Part shown: positions 1 through 8,396 of the stretch, piece after piece
How positions within the stretch are numbered: position 1 is the first letter of the stretch
How the letters are laid out: each line of letters opens with the position of its first letter
Origin: Paracoccaceae bacterium
GTDB taxonomy: Bacteria > Pseudomonadota > Alphaproteobacteria > Rhodobacterales > Rhodobacteraceae
DNA length: 64,000 nt
Direction of reading: 5' to 3'
Assembly (NCBI GenBank): GCA_021296235.1
Contig: JAGWAS010000010.1
Span: 104,524-168,523, forward strand
The notes under the pieces: model-generated
The model's database searches: none
Told to the model about the DNA's origin: nothing
What the model saw: only the letters and a program-made list of their open reading frames with translations
Program-made: the position numbers and the translations under genes

Positions 1-180
1 ATCGAAACGCATCGACAGTGCCTCGCTGCGCACACCGCAGGGGGCCTGCCTGTAGGCTGAGAGTTCCCGATAATGGCCCCAGACATCCTCCAGAACCGCA
101 TCAACCCGAATGCGCCGGAACTCGGTGCCGCCCCGCTGCTTGCGAACCAGTCTCTCCGCGTGAACCCAACACGATCCGAG
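1..180 (-). mobile_element. IS66-family transposase fragment, cut by the window edge
   Basis: Reading the minus strand from about 180 down to 1 gives an open frame with CWVHAERLVRK, then a charged helix containing VLEDVWGHYRELSAYR, and it is still open at base 1. The Cys-Trp-x-His-Ala-Glu-Arg motif followed by a W-x-x-Y-x-x-L-x-x-Y helix is the central part of IS66-family transposases. Only about 59 codons lie in the window; the C-terminal part would continue to the left. On the other side the match ends where the plus-strand gene beginning near 168 starts to make sense, so the boundary lies near 170-185. Family assignment is by motif memory only. It could be a live IS66 copy cut by the window or a dead fragment. 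Confidence 0.62.
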
Positions 181-476
181 CTTTCGTTGCGCAAGAAGCG
201 TTGGAATATCACAACGACAATCCCGCCCAAATATTCGCTGATTTGCAGCAATGCGGTTGCATCAGCGGTATGATTGGCAGCCTGATCTACTACACCGACA
301 CCCACGCCTTCTTTGACCACTTCCACGACGAGATCGAAGAACTGCGAGAGCAGTACGAGGACGAGTTGGGTGAGCCGCTGCGCATCAGTGGCGATCTCAA
401 GAATTGGCTCGCTTGGTTGGAATTTGAGGGCTTAGCCTACCACATGGTCAACGATGATCTGGGTCTGGGAATTTGA
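168..476 (+). pseudogene. DUF7222-like protein, 5' end lost at an IS66 junction
   Basis: About 102 codons encode a small acidic protein with the features NPAQIFADLQQCGCISG, LIYYTDTHAFFDHFHDEIEEL and LRISGDLKNWLAWLEFEGLAY. I associate this pattern with DUF7222, a family of unknown function on phages, plasmids and integrative elements. The frame stays open upstream to a GTG at 18, but those 50 codons are rich in Pro, Arg and Cys and are antisense to the IS66 fragment, so I treat them as not native. No start codon with a ribosome site lies near 168. The gene therefore looks truncated by the insertion. No biochemical role can be given. Confidence 0.5.
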
Positions 477-561
477 TTCCGGCGGGCACAGGGGTAGACT
501 GATCACGTAAATTGCAGCGTCAAATCCAAAGACAGACAGCACGCTTGGACAAGCCGAAAAC

Positions 562-590
562 TTGCCCTCTCCAAGATATTCCTGTAATAT
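562..590 (+). promoter_or_regulatory. Candidate sigma-70 promoter of the ParDE-like module
   Basis: TTGCCC (562-567) and TAATAT (585-590) are separated by 17 bases, ending 23 bases before the antitoxin start. The -10 matches consensus at four of six positions and the -35 only at TTG. Position and spacing fit an autoregulated toxin-antitoxin promoter, but this is by eye only. Confidence 0.35.
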
Positions 591-613
591 CATGACAAGA
601 GGAGAAATTCCTG

Positions 614-934
614 ATGTCGAAACCTATGAACCTTTCTGTCCGGCTGACGTCTCCATTGACCGACTTTGTGTCCACGCGCGTCGGGGTGGATGCTGACTAC
701 GACAACGCGTCTGAATATGTGCGCGACTTGATCCGTCGTGATCGAGAACGGGAAGAGCGTCGCGCATTTTTGCAGTTCAAAACCACCTTGCAGGATGCCT
801 TCGCTGTACCCGATAGCGAAGCCGCGCCGATGGATTTTGCAGCCTTCAAAGCTGGCCTTAACAAGGCAAGGCATGAGTCAGCCCCGTTACCTGCCGGCGG
901 CGCTACGCGTCATTGGCGAGATTTACGACTATAG
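614..934 (+). CDS. ParD-like ribbon-helix-helix antitoxin
   Basis: 106 residues. The N-terminal half (NLSVRLTSPLTDFVSTRV then YDNASEYVRDLIRRD) is the beta strand and two helices of a ribbon-helix-helix DNA-binding fold of the ParD/CopG kind; the charged C-terminal part would wrap the toxin. Antitoxins of this family dimerise, bind their own promoter and neutralise a ParE partner. A clear ribosome site (AGAGGAG at about 598-604) precedes the ATG. The last 62 bases overlap the toxin gene in another frame, so the two are translationally linked. The residues after about 85 look less family-like, suggesting the C-terminus may have been extended by a past frame change. Confidence 0.82.
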   Translation: MSKPMNLSVRLTSPLTDFVSTRVGVDADYDNASEYVRDLIRRDREREERRAFLQFKTTLQDAFAVPDSEAAPMDFAAFKAGLNKARHESAPLPAGGATRHWRDLRL

Positions 935-1193
935 CGAAGATCGTTTTGGTGAGAACCAGGCCGACAAGTACGTGCAGGGTTTGTTCGCCCTTTGCGAGGC
1001 GCTGGCCGAACGTCGTCGACAACCGATCCCCGACGAATTTGAGGTGGAGGGATATTTCGCTCGCTACGAAAAGCATTTTGTCTATTGGCGTCTCTCGGAT
1101 CAGGGTGAGGTGATCGTCGTTTGCATTTTGCACCACCGGATGGATTTGTCCGATCGGTTGCTGGACGCTCTGGTAGAAAACGATCTAGAGTAG
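873..1193 (+). CDS. ParE/RelE-superfamily toxin
   Basis: 106 residues beginning MSQPRYLPAALRVIGEIYDY, with the family core FEVEGYFARYEKHFVYWRL and a C-terminal beta strand EVIVVCILHHRMDLSDRL. ParE toxins usually poison DNA gyrase, whereas RelE relatives cut ribosomal mRNA; the short helical hairpin and position after a ParD-like gene favour ParE. The frame is open upstream to 738, but the ATG at 873 is the start that gives the normal family length and leaves out sequence antisense to family features. The ribosome site (AAGGCAAGG) is weak, as expected for a translationally coupled toxin. The module looks intact. Confidence 0.8.
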   Translation: MSQPRYLPAALRVIGEIYDYSEDRFGENQADKYVQGLFALCEALAERRRQPIPDEFEVEGYFARYEKHFVYWRLSDQGEVIVVCILHHRMDLSDRLLDALVENDLE

Positions 1194-1262
1194 TCAGCTA
1201 CGCCCGCCACGCCCACCGAATGCACGTCGTGATAGTTGAACTTGAAAGGCCGAGAAAGGCAA

Positions 1263-1562
1263 TCAACTGAGCAATCGTCCGGACAGCATATCGATCACTT
1301 GCGGGACAAGCGGTCGCAATTCCTGAAGGCGGTTGCGGACGGCGAGCATGATGATGACCGGAATTTGAAGGTCATTCGGGTTCTGTCCATGTGCCATCCC
1401 CCGATCGACTGCAACAGGTGCGGCGAAACCGCGGTCCGCTGTCAAGCGGAGCAGTCTTCCGTTGCCAGACCATCCCATCTGTGGGACCGAATGAACCTTA
1501 AACAAGTCGGGGAAAGTTGCTGACAACCCACGGGGCACCGACTCATCAAGCAACAGCTTCAC
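1263..1562 (-). CDS. DUF5615 (Mut7-C/PIN-like) toxin
   Basis: 99 residues from a GTG at 1562: VKLLLDESVPRGLS is the first acidic motif of DUF5615, followed by HSVPQMGWSGNGRLLRLTADRGF, VDRGMAHGQNP and a hydrophobic PVIIMLAVRNRLQEL strand. These PIN-fold proteins are the presumed RNase toxins partnered with DUF433 antitoxins. The GTG overlaps the end of the antitoxin frame (AGTGAAG), the usual arrangement for this pair. The segment after GWSG looks about two residues shorter than relatives I remember, so activity is uncertain. Because of the upstream frameshift the same frame also reads through from 1769, giving a 168-codon fused frame. Confidence 0.68.
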   Translation of the reverse strand: MKLLLDESVPRGLSATFPDLFKVHSVPQMGWSGNGRLLRLTADRGFAAPVAVDRGMAHGQNPNDLQIPVIIMLAVRNRLQELRPLVPQVIDMLSGRLLS

Positions 1563-1769
1563 TCTTGCTGTCCAAAAGCAAAGTTTTGGCGTGTTGAAGG
1601 ACCGCAATGGCTTGTTCCCGAGATACGGTAGGGTAGTCCTCACGAAAGTCATCAAGCCGCCGCCAGCTTCCAGATGCTCAATCAGAATGCGAACTGGAAC
1701 CCGTGTGCTGGAAAATACCGGTGTACCACCGAGAATCTCCGGATTCCTGTCTGTGGGTGCTTTGGCCAA
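1546..1769 (-). pseudogene. DUF433 antitoxin with a single-base frameshift
   Basis: The frame begins MAKAPTDRNPEILGGTP and continues VFSSTRVPVRILIEHLEAGGGL, which is the DUF433 antitoxin signature. Right after this Leu (near 1652) the expected continuation (DDFREDYPTVSREQAIAVLQHAK and on to a TGA at 1546-1548) is found in a neighbouring frame. One missing G in a TTG-GAT-GAC context explains it. In the original frame the reading runs instead into the downstream toxin. Without correction no normal antitoxin is made. Programmed shifting is possible but there is no slippery run. A sequencing error is an equally good explanation. Confidence 0.66.
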
Positions 1770-2436
1770 ACATATTTCTAAAGTCGTGAGAACCCTGTTG
1801 CAAACTATTCGATTGCTCGGTGCATCGCTATGAATTGGTTCCTGGGTTTATGTCGGCGAACGGTTTCCGCGCAGGGAATTCGCTTCATGTTGCTCGCAGG
1901 GACCCAAACCAAATGCTCGTTTGATTATCCGAACTTCGCCGTTCAAGTCGCATTCAGGATTGAAGGCGGAACCTTGGTCCTTGGACGGGTTTGAACTGGC
2001 GGCTGCAGTATTCGTCCAACTCCCTTCTGAGTGTTTTCAATTGCCAACCAGATGTTGGTTCTCTCCAACAGGCTCGGAACGGGAACGGTGGGTTGCAAGA
2101 AGCGATTCAATGGACTGAATGGCCATCGCACTCCCGTGATTGGGCATTCCGTTTGTGCAAGAAGTCATTCACAGTTGCCAGGATAAACAGTGTGGAACAC
2201 ACTGAAAAAATGGTCAGACCGAGCGACCCTTGATGCAGGTGTGGACAAGTGCGCAAATGTCCTGCACAGGGAGATCAGCGGATGCAATCGGGACAGGCTG
2301 AATTGGCATCTTGATTTAACGTGTGCGCAGCAAGGGGACGGTTGGGTTGAGCCTGGCTATGAGGTACTTGATGACTCCCGCCGATATGGCATCTCCACCC
2401 GGCACCCGTACATTTGCGGAACACAGCAACTGAATT
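1770..2436. other. Gene-poor gap
   Basis: About 670 bases between the DUF433/DUF5615 module and surf1. Short frames exist on both strands but none has family-like sequence, and I see no tRNA, repeat or strong hairpin. The surf1 promoter presumably lies at its right end. Confidence 0.5.
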
Positions 2437-3111
2437 ATGCTGAGACGGCTTTACTTCCCCCTGATCCTTGGCGCAGCCGGCATCACAATGCTTGTCGCGC
2501 TCGGCGTATGGCAATTGCAGCGGCTTGCATGGAAGGAAGCGCTTCTTGCCGAGATCGATTCCAGAATTTACGCAGTTCCAGAGTTGTTGCCGGTAAATCC
2601 ATCACCCGAACATCACAACTTTCTGCCCGTCAGAGCCGAGGGCATCCCTGTCGGCAGGGAACTTCTGGTTCTGCTCAGTCGCAGGGGTTTCGGACCGGGA
2701 TTCCGTTCGATCACCGCGTTTGAGACGGAGGGTCGCCTGGTGCTGCTGGATCGTGGATTCGTGCCGGAAGGTTTGCGCAATCAAGACCGTGCCAACAATG
2801 GGATTGTGGTTGTCGGCAATCTGCACTGGCCTCGGGAATTCGACCGCCTGTTCACACCTGAACCGGAGGAAAACCTGTGGTTTGCCCGCAGAGTCCCCGA
2901 GATGGCTGCCGAATTGGGAACCGAACCGGTGCTGATTGTTTCAAGGGAAACCAATCCGCCTGTTGACGGTGTCTATCCTTGGCCGGTTAACGGAACTGAC
3001 ATACCCAACAATCATCTGCAGTACGCAATCACATGGTTTGCACTTGCGGTTGCCTGGATCGGGATGACAGCATTCTGGCTTTGGCGTATCAGTCGCTCTC
3101 AGCAATCGTAG
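2437..3111 (+). CDS. surf1: SURF1-family cytochrome oxidase assembly protein
   Basis: 224 residues, normal for bacterial SURF1. An N-terminal membrane helix (residues about 5-25, ending in the family motif GVWQLQRLAWK) and a C-terminal helix (about 197-218) flank a periplasmic domain containing the conserved VLLDRGFVPEGLR strand; NNHLQYAITWFALA is the typical start of the second helix. SURF1 helps insert heme a into the catalytic subunit of aa3-type cytochrome c oxidase in the inner membrane. In many Rhodobacterales it closes the ctaG-coxC region and is followed by thrC, as here, with a 4-base gap. No strong ribosome site is visible. Confidence 0.9.
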   Translation: MLRRLYFPLILGAAGITMLVALGVWQLQRLAWKEALLAEIDSRIYAVPELLPVNPSPEHHNFLPVRAEGIPVGRELLVLLSRRGFGPGFRSITAFETEGRLVLLDRGFVPEGLRNQDRANNGIVVVGNLHWPREFDRLFTPEPEENLWFARRVPEMAAELGTEPVLIVSRETNPPVDGVYPWPVNGTDIPNNHLQYAITWFALAVAWIGMTAFWLWRISRSQQS

Positions 3112-3115
3112 GTGG

Positions 3116-4525
3116 ATGCGGAATTTGCCGGACATCAAATACATTTCGACGCGAGGAAAAGCGCGTTCACGCGGCTTTGTTGAAGCAATGCTAACCGGGC
3201 TTGCCGAGGATGGCGGGCTGTTCGTTCCCGATCGCTGGCCGCAATTCGAAAAGTCGGAGATTTCGGACTTGGCGGGTCGGCGCTACGAGGAGATTGCCGA
3301 ACGCGTCATGCTTCCTTTCATCGGCGACGACTTTTCCGTTTGCGAATTCCGTGGGCACATTGAGGCAGCCTATTCCGGATTCGCGCACGATGTGCGCTGC
3401 CCGCTGGTTCAGATTGACTCCGACATGTTTCTCCTCGAACTCTTCCATGGACCGACGCTGGCATTCAAGGATTTTGCCATGCAACTCATCGCCCGGTTGT
3501 TTCAGACTGTCCTGGAGCGGCGGGGCAGGCGGGCCACCATCGTCGGTGCCACCAGTGGAGATACCGGTTCAGCTGCCATGGAGGCGTTCAGGGGAATGCA
3601 ATCGGTCGATGTGTTCATCCTGTTTCCGGACGGCCGTGTTTCCGAGATTCAACGTCGCCAGATGACCACGGTGGCCGAAGGAAATGTTCACGCCGTTGCC
3701 GTGGCCGGTGATTTTGATGACTGCCAAGCGCTGGTAAAGGCCATGTTCAATGATGCCGAGTTTCGGAATCGGATGAAACTCGCGGCCATCAATTCGATCA
3801 ACTGGGCCAGGGTGCTTGCACAGACGGTTTACTATTTCTCAGCCGCCACGGCGCTTGGGGCACCTTGGCGAAACGTCAGGTTCTCGATCCCAACCGGCAA
3901 TTTCGGCGACATCTACTCCGGTTATGTTGCCCGAAAGATGGGTCTGCCGATCGAAGCACTCGTGATTGCCACCAACCAGAACGACATATTGCACCGCACA
4001 ATCTCGAACGGCAGCTACCGAATTCATGAAGTCAGAAAATCGCTCAGCCCGTCGATGGACATACAGGTCAGTTCAAATTTCGAACGGGCTCTGTTTGACG
4101 CCTGTGGTCGCGATGGGGATTCGGTCGGCAGCATGATGGCGAGGGTTGGAACCGGCGGATTTGACATTGATTCCTCGGTGCTTGCCGAACTCCGCAACCA
4201 ATTCCTCAGTGGGAGTTGCTCCGAACCGGAGACCCTTGCGGAAATCGGATCAACCAAGGTCAGTTCGGGGCAGCTTGTCTGCCCGCACACGGCTGTCGGA
4301 ATCAAGGTGGCCAGAGAATTGAAAGGGCCGCCCGGGATTCCGACAGTGGCATTTTCAACCGCGCATCCCGCCAAATTCCCGGATGCAGTCGAGCAAGCCT
4401 GCGACATCAGCCCTGACCTTCCGCAGCGCATGGCCGACATTCACCAACTACCGGAAAGGATATGCAGGGTGCCAAACAATCTTGAAGCTGTTCAGCGGGC
4501 AATTCTGGAGAGGTCGTCAAATTGA
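3116..4525 (+). CDS. thrC: Threonine synthase
   Basis: 469 residues, the length of the long (fungal/proteobacterial) threonine synthases. It converts O-phosphohomoserine to threonine with pyridoxal phosphate. The opening YISTRG and LAEDGGLFVP are typical. The cofactor lysine is K118 in FHGPTLAFKDFAMQ, followed by the phosphate loop ATSGDTGSAA and later SINWARVLAQTVYYF and PTGNFGDIYSGY. The stop overlaps the next gene's TTG start (TTGA), and the gene follows surf1 by 4 bases, so surf1, thrC and the peptidase are probably co-transcribed. Confidence 0.95.
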   Translation: MRNLPDIKYISTRGKARSRGFVEAMLTGLAEDGGLFVPDRWPQFEKSEISDLAGRRYEEIAERVMLPFIGDDFSVCEFRGHIEAAYSGFAHDVRCPLVQIDSDMFLLELFHGPTLAFKDFAMQLIARLFQTVLERRGRRATIVGATSGDTGSAAMEAFRGMQSVDVFILFPDGRVSEIQRRQMTTVAEGNVHAVAVAGDFDDCQALVKAMFNDAEFRNRMKLAAINSINWARVLAQTVYYFSAATALGAPWRNVRFSIPTGNFGDIYSGYVARKMGLPIEALVIATNQNDILHRTISNGSYRIHEVRKSLSPSMDIQVSSNFERALFDACGRDGDSVGSMMARVGTGGFDIDSSVLAELRNQFLSGSCSEPETLAEIGSTKVSSGQLVCPHTAVGIKVARELKGPPGIPTVAFSTAHPAKFPDAVEQACDISPDLPQRMADIHQLPERICRVPNNLEAVQRAILERSSN

Positions 4526-5784
4526 GTGCAAAGGTAACACAACTTGCCAACGGTCTGCGCGTTGCGTCCGATCGGATGGAGGGATTCCGCACCGCCGCCA
4601 TTGCCGTCCATGTTCTGGTCGGCGGACGGCATGAACTCGCCTCGCAGAACGGGACCGCCCACTTCTTGGAACACATGGCGTTCAAGGGAACGAAAAGGCG
4701 ATCGGCAATCCAGATTTCCGAGACTATCGAACATGTGGGCGGATACCTGAACGCAGCAACAGGAAAGGAAGCCACATCCTACTATGTGGGCGGGCTCGGG
4801 GAAAATGTCCCGTTGGCGCTGGACCTGCTCTCGGACATAATTCTCAATTCCACCATGGAGCCTGAGGATATTGAGCTTGAACGCGGCGTCATTCTCAACG
4901 AGATCGGCGAATATGAGGACTCACCGACCGATTCGCTGTTCGAAGCTCTTCAACGGACCTCCTACCCGGATCAGCCGTTCGGTAGGCCAATAATCGGAAC
5001 CGCGGATCTGGTTTCGTCGATAGGAAGAAGTGACATTCGTGAATTCGTAGCTGAGCACTATGTGCCGGGACGGATGATCCTGACCGCGGCGGGCGATGTT
5101 AATCACGATCAACTTGTGGACATGGCGGCCGGGCTGTTCGATCAATCTGACCCCGGCTCGGATTTCACGCCGGAACAAAGCAGGTTTTCGGGTGGTGAAC
5201 ACCGGGAGAGCAGGGACATTGAGCAGGCCCACTTCGCATTGGCGTTTGAAGCTCCAGCAGTACGTGATCCGCAGGATGCCGCGGCCAGGGTATTTGCGGT
5301 CGCATTGGGAGGCGGCGCCTCATCACGGCTTTTTGTCGAAGCGCGGGAAAGGCGGGGACTTTGCTACTCAATTTCAGCACATGCCGCTCCATATTCCGAC
5401 ACTGGAACGCTCACCATTCACGCCAGCACGGGTCGCGATGAAATCAAGGAATTGGCAAACCTCTGCATCGATGAAATCAGAAAGTCACCGGATGTGTTGA
5501 CCGAGGACGAGATTACCAAGGCCCGCAATCAAATCCGTGTCGCAATACTGACGGGAAATGAGAACCCAATGCACCGGAGTGAGAGGATGGGGGCGTTGTT
5601 GTCGATTCTCGGTCGACTGGAGGATATTGACGAGACAATGGCTCGCTATGATGCCGTTTCACTTGAGGATGTGCGCGAGTTCGCGGCAAGCATTGCCCGC
5701 AAGGATGAAGCGGCGATGGCCGTTTTAGGTCAGGTGGACAAGGCACCCTCGGTTGGCAGTTTGATGGAACGCTTGGCGGAATGA
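4522..5784 (+). CDS. M16-family zinc peptidase (mitochondrial processing peptidase-like)
   Basis: 420 residues. The inverted zinc motif HFLEH lies at residues 47-51 (H47, E50, H51), with the third ligand in the LERGVILNEIGEYEDSP helix near residue 125, so it should be a catalytic subunit rather than an inactive partner. The C-terminal half contains FAVALGGGASSRLFVEARERRGLCYSIS, the second M16 domain. Alphaproteobacterial relatives resemble the beta subunit of mitochondrial processing peptidase and sit after thrC. The start is TTG, overlapping the thrC stop; the stop overlaps the next ATG. Substrates are unknown. Confidence 0.9.
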   Translation: MSAKVTQLANGLRVASDRMEGFRTAAIAVHVLVGGRHELASQNGTAHFLEHMAFKGTKRRSAIQISETIEHVGGYLNAATGKEATSYYVGGLGENVPLALDLLSDIILNSTMEPEDIELERGVILNEIGEYEDSPTDSLFEALQRTSYPDQPFGRPIIGTADLVSSIGRSDIREFVAEHYVPGRMILTAAGDVNHDQLVDMAAGLFDQSDPGSDFTPEQSRFSGGEHRESRDIEQAHFALAFEAPAVRDPQDAAARVFAVALGGGASSRLFVEARERRGLCYSISAHAAPYSDTGTLTIHASTGRDEIKELANLCIDEIRKSPDVLTEDEITKARNQIRVAILTGNENPMHRSERMGALLSILGRLEDIDETMARYDAVSLEDVREFAASIARKDEAAMAVLGQVDKAPSVGSLMERLAE

Positions 5785-6368
5785 AGCTGCTTGGCAACAA
5801 GCTGCCGGAGCTGATCACGGAAAGGTTGGAACTCCGGTTGCCCAGGACGGGTGATTATGGACAATGGTCAGCGCTTCGGGAATCCAGCCGGAGTTTTCTT
5901 GAACCCTGGGAACCGACATGGATGAGTGATCACCTTACCAGGAAGTCGTTTTCCGAAAGGGTGCGATGGGCACGAAAGTCGACCGAGGATGGTTTCGCGG
6001 TGCCGTTTTTTCTGCTGCGTCATGATGACGGAGTCTTGGTCGGCGGAATTACAGTCGACCAAATCAGATTGGGGCCGGCACAGAAGGCCAGCATCGGCTA
6101 TTGGATCGGTGAACCCTTTGCCCGGCTGGGATACATGAAGGAGGCAATCGAAGCGTTGGTGCACCACGCGTTTTGCGAGATGGATCTTAGCCGGATCGAA
6201 GCCGCGTGCCTGCCCACGAACACAGCCTCGCGCAAATTGCTGGAAAAAACCGGATTCAAATATGAGGGTGTGGCCCAAAGTTATCTGCAAATTCATGGAA
6301 GATGGCAAAACCATGTCCTCTACGCAAATCTGAGGAGCGACCGGCGCGGCAGGACCGATGCCGGCTGA
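5781..6368 (+). CDS. GNAT-family N-acetyltransferase, RimJ/RimL type
   Basis: 195 residues. LITERLELRLPRTGDYGQW is the usual RimJ/RimL opening, and SIGYWIGEPFARLGYMKEAIEALVHHAF carries the acetyl-CoA pyrophosphate loop (a modified Q/RxxGxG/A). EAACLPTNTASRKLLEKTGFKYEG is the family's C-terminal signature. Such enzymes acetylate N-termini of ribosomal or other proteins, or small amines; the substrate cannot be read here. Its ATG overlaps the peptidase stop (ATGA), so translation is coupled. Confidence 0.88.
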   Translation: MKLLGNKLPELITERLELRLPRTGDYGQWSALRESSRSFLEPWEPTWMSDHLTRKSFSERVRWARKSTEDGFAVPFFLLRHDDGVLVGGITVDQIRLGPAQKASIGYWIGEPFARLGYMKEAIEALVHHAFCEMDLSRIEAACLPTNTASRKLLEKTGFKYEGVAQSYLQIHGRWQNHVLYANLRSDRRGRTDAG

Positions 6369-6374
6369 CAAGCA

Positions 6375-7826
6375 GTGACGTTGCCAAAGTTGAATCCGGT
6401 TGGTTCCGAATTGGAGGAAGCGTTCAGGCGGGTATCGCCTGGCGCCATGCGCATCCATGAAGGCAAATACTGTGATGACCCGAGAGGGCGGAGCCGAAGT
6501 CAGGATGCAGTGGTCTTGGCCCCTGCATCGACGGACGAGGTTTCGGCAATCGTCGGAATTTGCCACAGGGAATCGGTGGCGATTGTGCCCTTCGGCGGCG
6601 GAACCGGGTTGGTGGGTGGACAGTTGCCGCAAGATTTGCCGCGACCGGTTGTTCTTTCCCTGGAAAGATTGAACCGGATTCGAAAAGTCAGCCCGTCCGG
6701 TGATTCAATGATTGTGGAAGCGGGCTGCATTCTTGAGAATGTCCAAGCGGCCGCTGATGCCGCCGGCAGGTTGTTTCCGCTGTCACTGGCGGCGAAGGGA
6801 AGTTGCCAGATCGGCGGCAACCTGGCAACCAACGCTGGCGGCGTGCATGTGGTGCGCTACGGAAATGCTAGGGATCTGTGTCTCGGGCTGGAGGTCGTCC
6901 TGCCGGACAGCAGCGTTTGGGACGGATTGACGTCATTGCGCAAGGACAATGCCGGATATGACCTGCGAAATCTCATCATTGGTTCAGAAGGTACGTTGGG
7001 CATAATTACTGCTGCCACCCTGAAATTGTTCCGCCGCCCGGCTGAAATCGCCACGGCATTGCTGGCCGTTGCCTCGCCAAGGGCGGCCCTAGATCTTCAT
7101 TTCCGCTTTCAGGAACGGTTCGGAACGATGATCTCGGCCTTTGAGCTCATTGGGCGCACCGGGTTCGACTTTCTTGAGGAAACTCACCCGGGATTTCGGT
7201 GGCCGATTGAATCCCGACCGGATTGGATGGTGTTGGTTGACCTGTCCGCGGACACTGATATCGACATATCCTCCAGGCTTGTAGAAGCCGCCAGCAAAGC
7301 AGCGGACGATTCGATGGTGTCGGACGGTGCCTTTCCGTCTTCAGCCAGGCAGAGAACGGATCTTTGGGGCATTCGGGAGTCGATACCGGAGGCAAATCGA
7401 AGGATCGGTGCCATTTCAAGCCATGACATTTCGGTTCCGGTCGATTCGGTGCCGGATTTCATTGAGGCTGCCGACCGGGAAGTTTCCCAAGTTGGCAACT
7501 TTCGTATCAATTGCTTTGGCCACATTGGCGACGGCAATCTGCACTACAATGTGTTTCCACCTCGTCGGTCGGCAAACGCACACCTGTCATCCGAAGACGA
7601 AGTCAGACATGCCGTACGGCGAGTTGTTCGCCGATTTCGCGGTTCACTGTCCGCCGAACATGGAACCGGCCGCCGATTTTCGGGTGAGTTGGCAACCAAT
7701 GCCGACCCCGCCCTTTTTTCCATGATGCAAGCCGTCAAGCGGGCATTGGATCCAAACGGTATCATGAACCCTGGAGCGGTTCTGCCTGACCCTCGTCTGA
7801 CCGGTTCCGGAAGTTCCATGACTTGA
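6375..7826 (+). CDS. FAD-binding 2-hydroxyacid dehydrogenase-type oxidase (GlcD/D2HGDH-like)
   Basis: 483 residues from a GTG start. The PCMH-type FAD domain is clear: VPFGGGTGLVGGQ near residue 75, then LAAKGSCQIGGNLATNAGG and NLIIGSEGTLGIITAATLKL. The C-terminal FAD-oxidase domain has NCFGHIGDGNLHYNVFP and ends SAEHGTGRRF and DPNGIMNPGAVLP, with the metal/substrate histidines of D-lactate and D-2-hydroxyglutarate dehydrogenases. It oxidises a D-2-hydroxyacid and passes electrons to a quinone or ETF. It lies 6 bases after the GNAT gene and probably ends the surf1 operon; a short hairpin follows its stop. Confidence 0.88.
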   Translation: MTLPKLNPVGSELEEAFRRVSPGAMRIHEGKYCDDPRGRSRSQDAVVLAPASTDEVSAIVGICHRESVAIVPFGGGTGLVGGQLPQDLPRPVVLSLERLNRIRKVSPSGDSMIVEAGCILENVQAAADAAGRLFPLSLAAKGSCQIGGNLATNAGGVHVVRYGNARDLCLGLEVVLPDSSVWDGLTSLRKDNAGYDLRNLIIGSEGTLGIITAATLKLFRRPAEIATALLAVASPRAALDLHFRFQERFGTMISAFELIGRTGFDFLEETHPGFRWPIESRPDWMVLVDLSADTDIDISSRLVEAASKAADDSMVSDGAFPSSARQRTDLWGIRESIPEANRRIGAISSHDISVPVDSVPDFIEAADREVSQVGNFRINCFGHIGDGNLHYNVFPPRRSANAHLSSEDEVRHAVRRVVRRFRGSLSAEHGTGRRFSGELATNADPALFSMMQAVKRALDPNGIMNPGAVLPDPRLTGSGSSMT

Positions 7827-7831
7827 TACAC

Positions 7832-7845
7832 GGGGTGCGGACCCC
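7832..7845 (+). terminator. Short GC hairpin after the FAD oxidase
   Basis: GGGGT (7832-7836) pairs with ACCCC (7841-7845) around a 4-base loop, 5 bases past the stop. There is no T run after it, so it may be only a 3' end hairpin rather than an intrinsic terminator. Confidence 0.3.
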
Positions 7846-8049
7846 AATTGGGCGATCACGGCTAATCTGCCAACGGGTAAGTTCTCTTTTGGTTTGGGTA
7901 AGAGATGTGTCAGTTGTAACACGGCATTCGCACAGAAAGTTCAGAAGAACCAAGGCGCCGTACGATATCGGAAACGCTTACTCTTTCTGGACCCAGGAAA
8001 CTCTGGAAACGTTGAGCAACTGTGCAATTCAGTATGAACTGGCACCGCC

Positions 8050-8303
8050 TTTCCTCCAAATTCCTGCTGGATCGCGATTTGCTCAAGTTCCGCTCCATGC
8101 AGTGACATAAACTCGCTCATCATCTCTGGCCCGATCCCGAAGGCCCGTTCGACGAGACGCACTTCGCCCCTGATGTCGGGCTGGTGCTGGGCGCGCATTG
8201 CCTCGAAGCCCTTGATCGTCGCACAGGCGGTCTTCATTGACTTGAAGCCAAGGGTCGGCTTGATCAGGCGCTTGAGTTTGCCACGAGTGATCGCCTGATT
8301 CAT
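8050..8303 (-). pseudogene. C-terminal remnant of an IS6-family transposase
   Basis: The minus-strand frame beginning at 8303 reads KRLIKPTLGFKSMKTACATIKGFEAMRA and later RGEVRLVERAFGIGP. This is the C-terminal end of alphaproteobacterial IS6-type DDE transposases: the helix after the last catalytic Glu (normally preceded by DHRxIK), then the usual tail. The first roughly 170 residues with the DDE residues are missing, and the frame runs on past the likely natural stop into unrelated sequence. It marks a dead insertion between the surf1 operon and the LysR gene. No terminal repeats were recognised. Confidence 0.7.
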
Positions 8304-8396
8304 GGCACCTACTTAGATGGCAATTGCCGGATATCTCAATGATGTTCCGCTGTTTGCGACTGAAGTCTGGGACCTTAACTGCAATGATGATGCGCC

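Noticed and set aside
18-167. Upstream 50 codons of the frame ending at 476
   Set aside because: Rich in Pro, Arg and Cys, without a ribosome site, and antisense to the better-matching IS66 fragment.
590-874. Minus-strand frame opposite the ParD-like antitoxin
   Set aside because: Antisense of a recognisable antitoxin; no family-like sequence or ribosome site.
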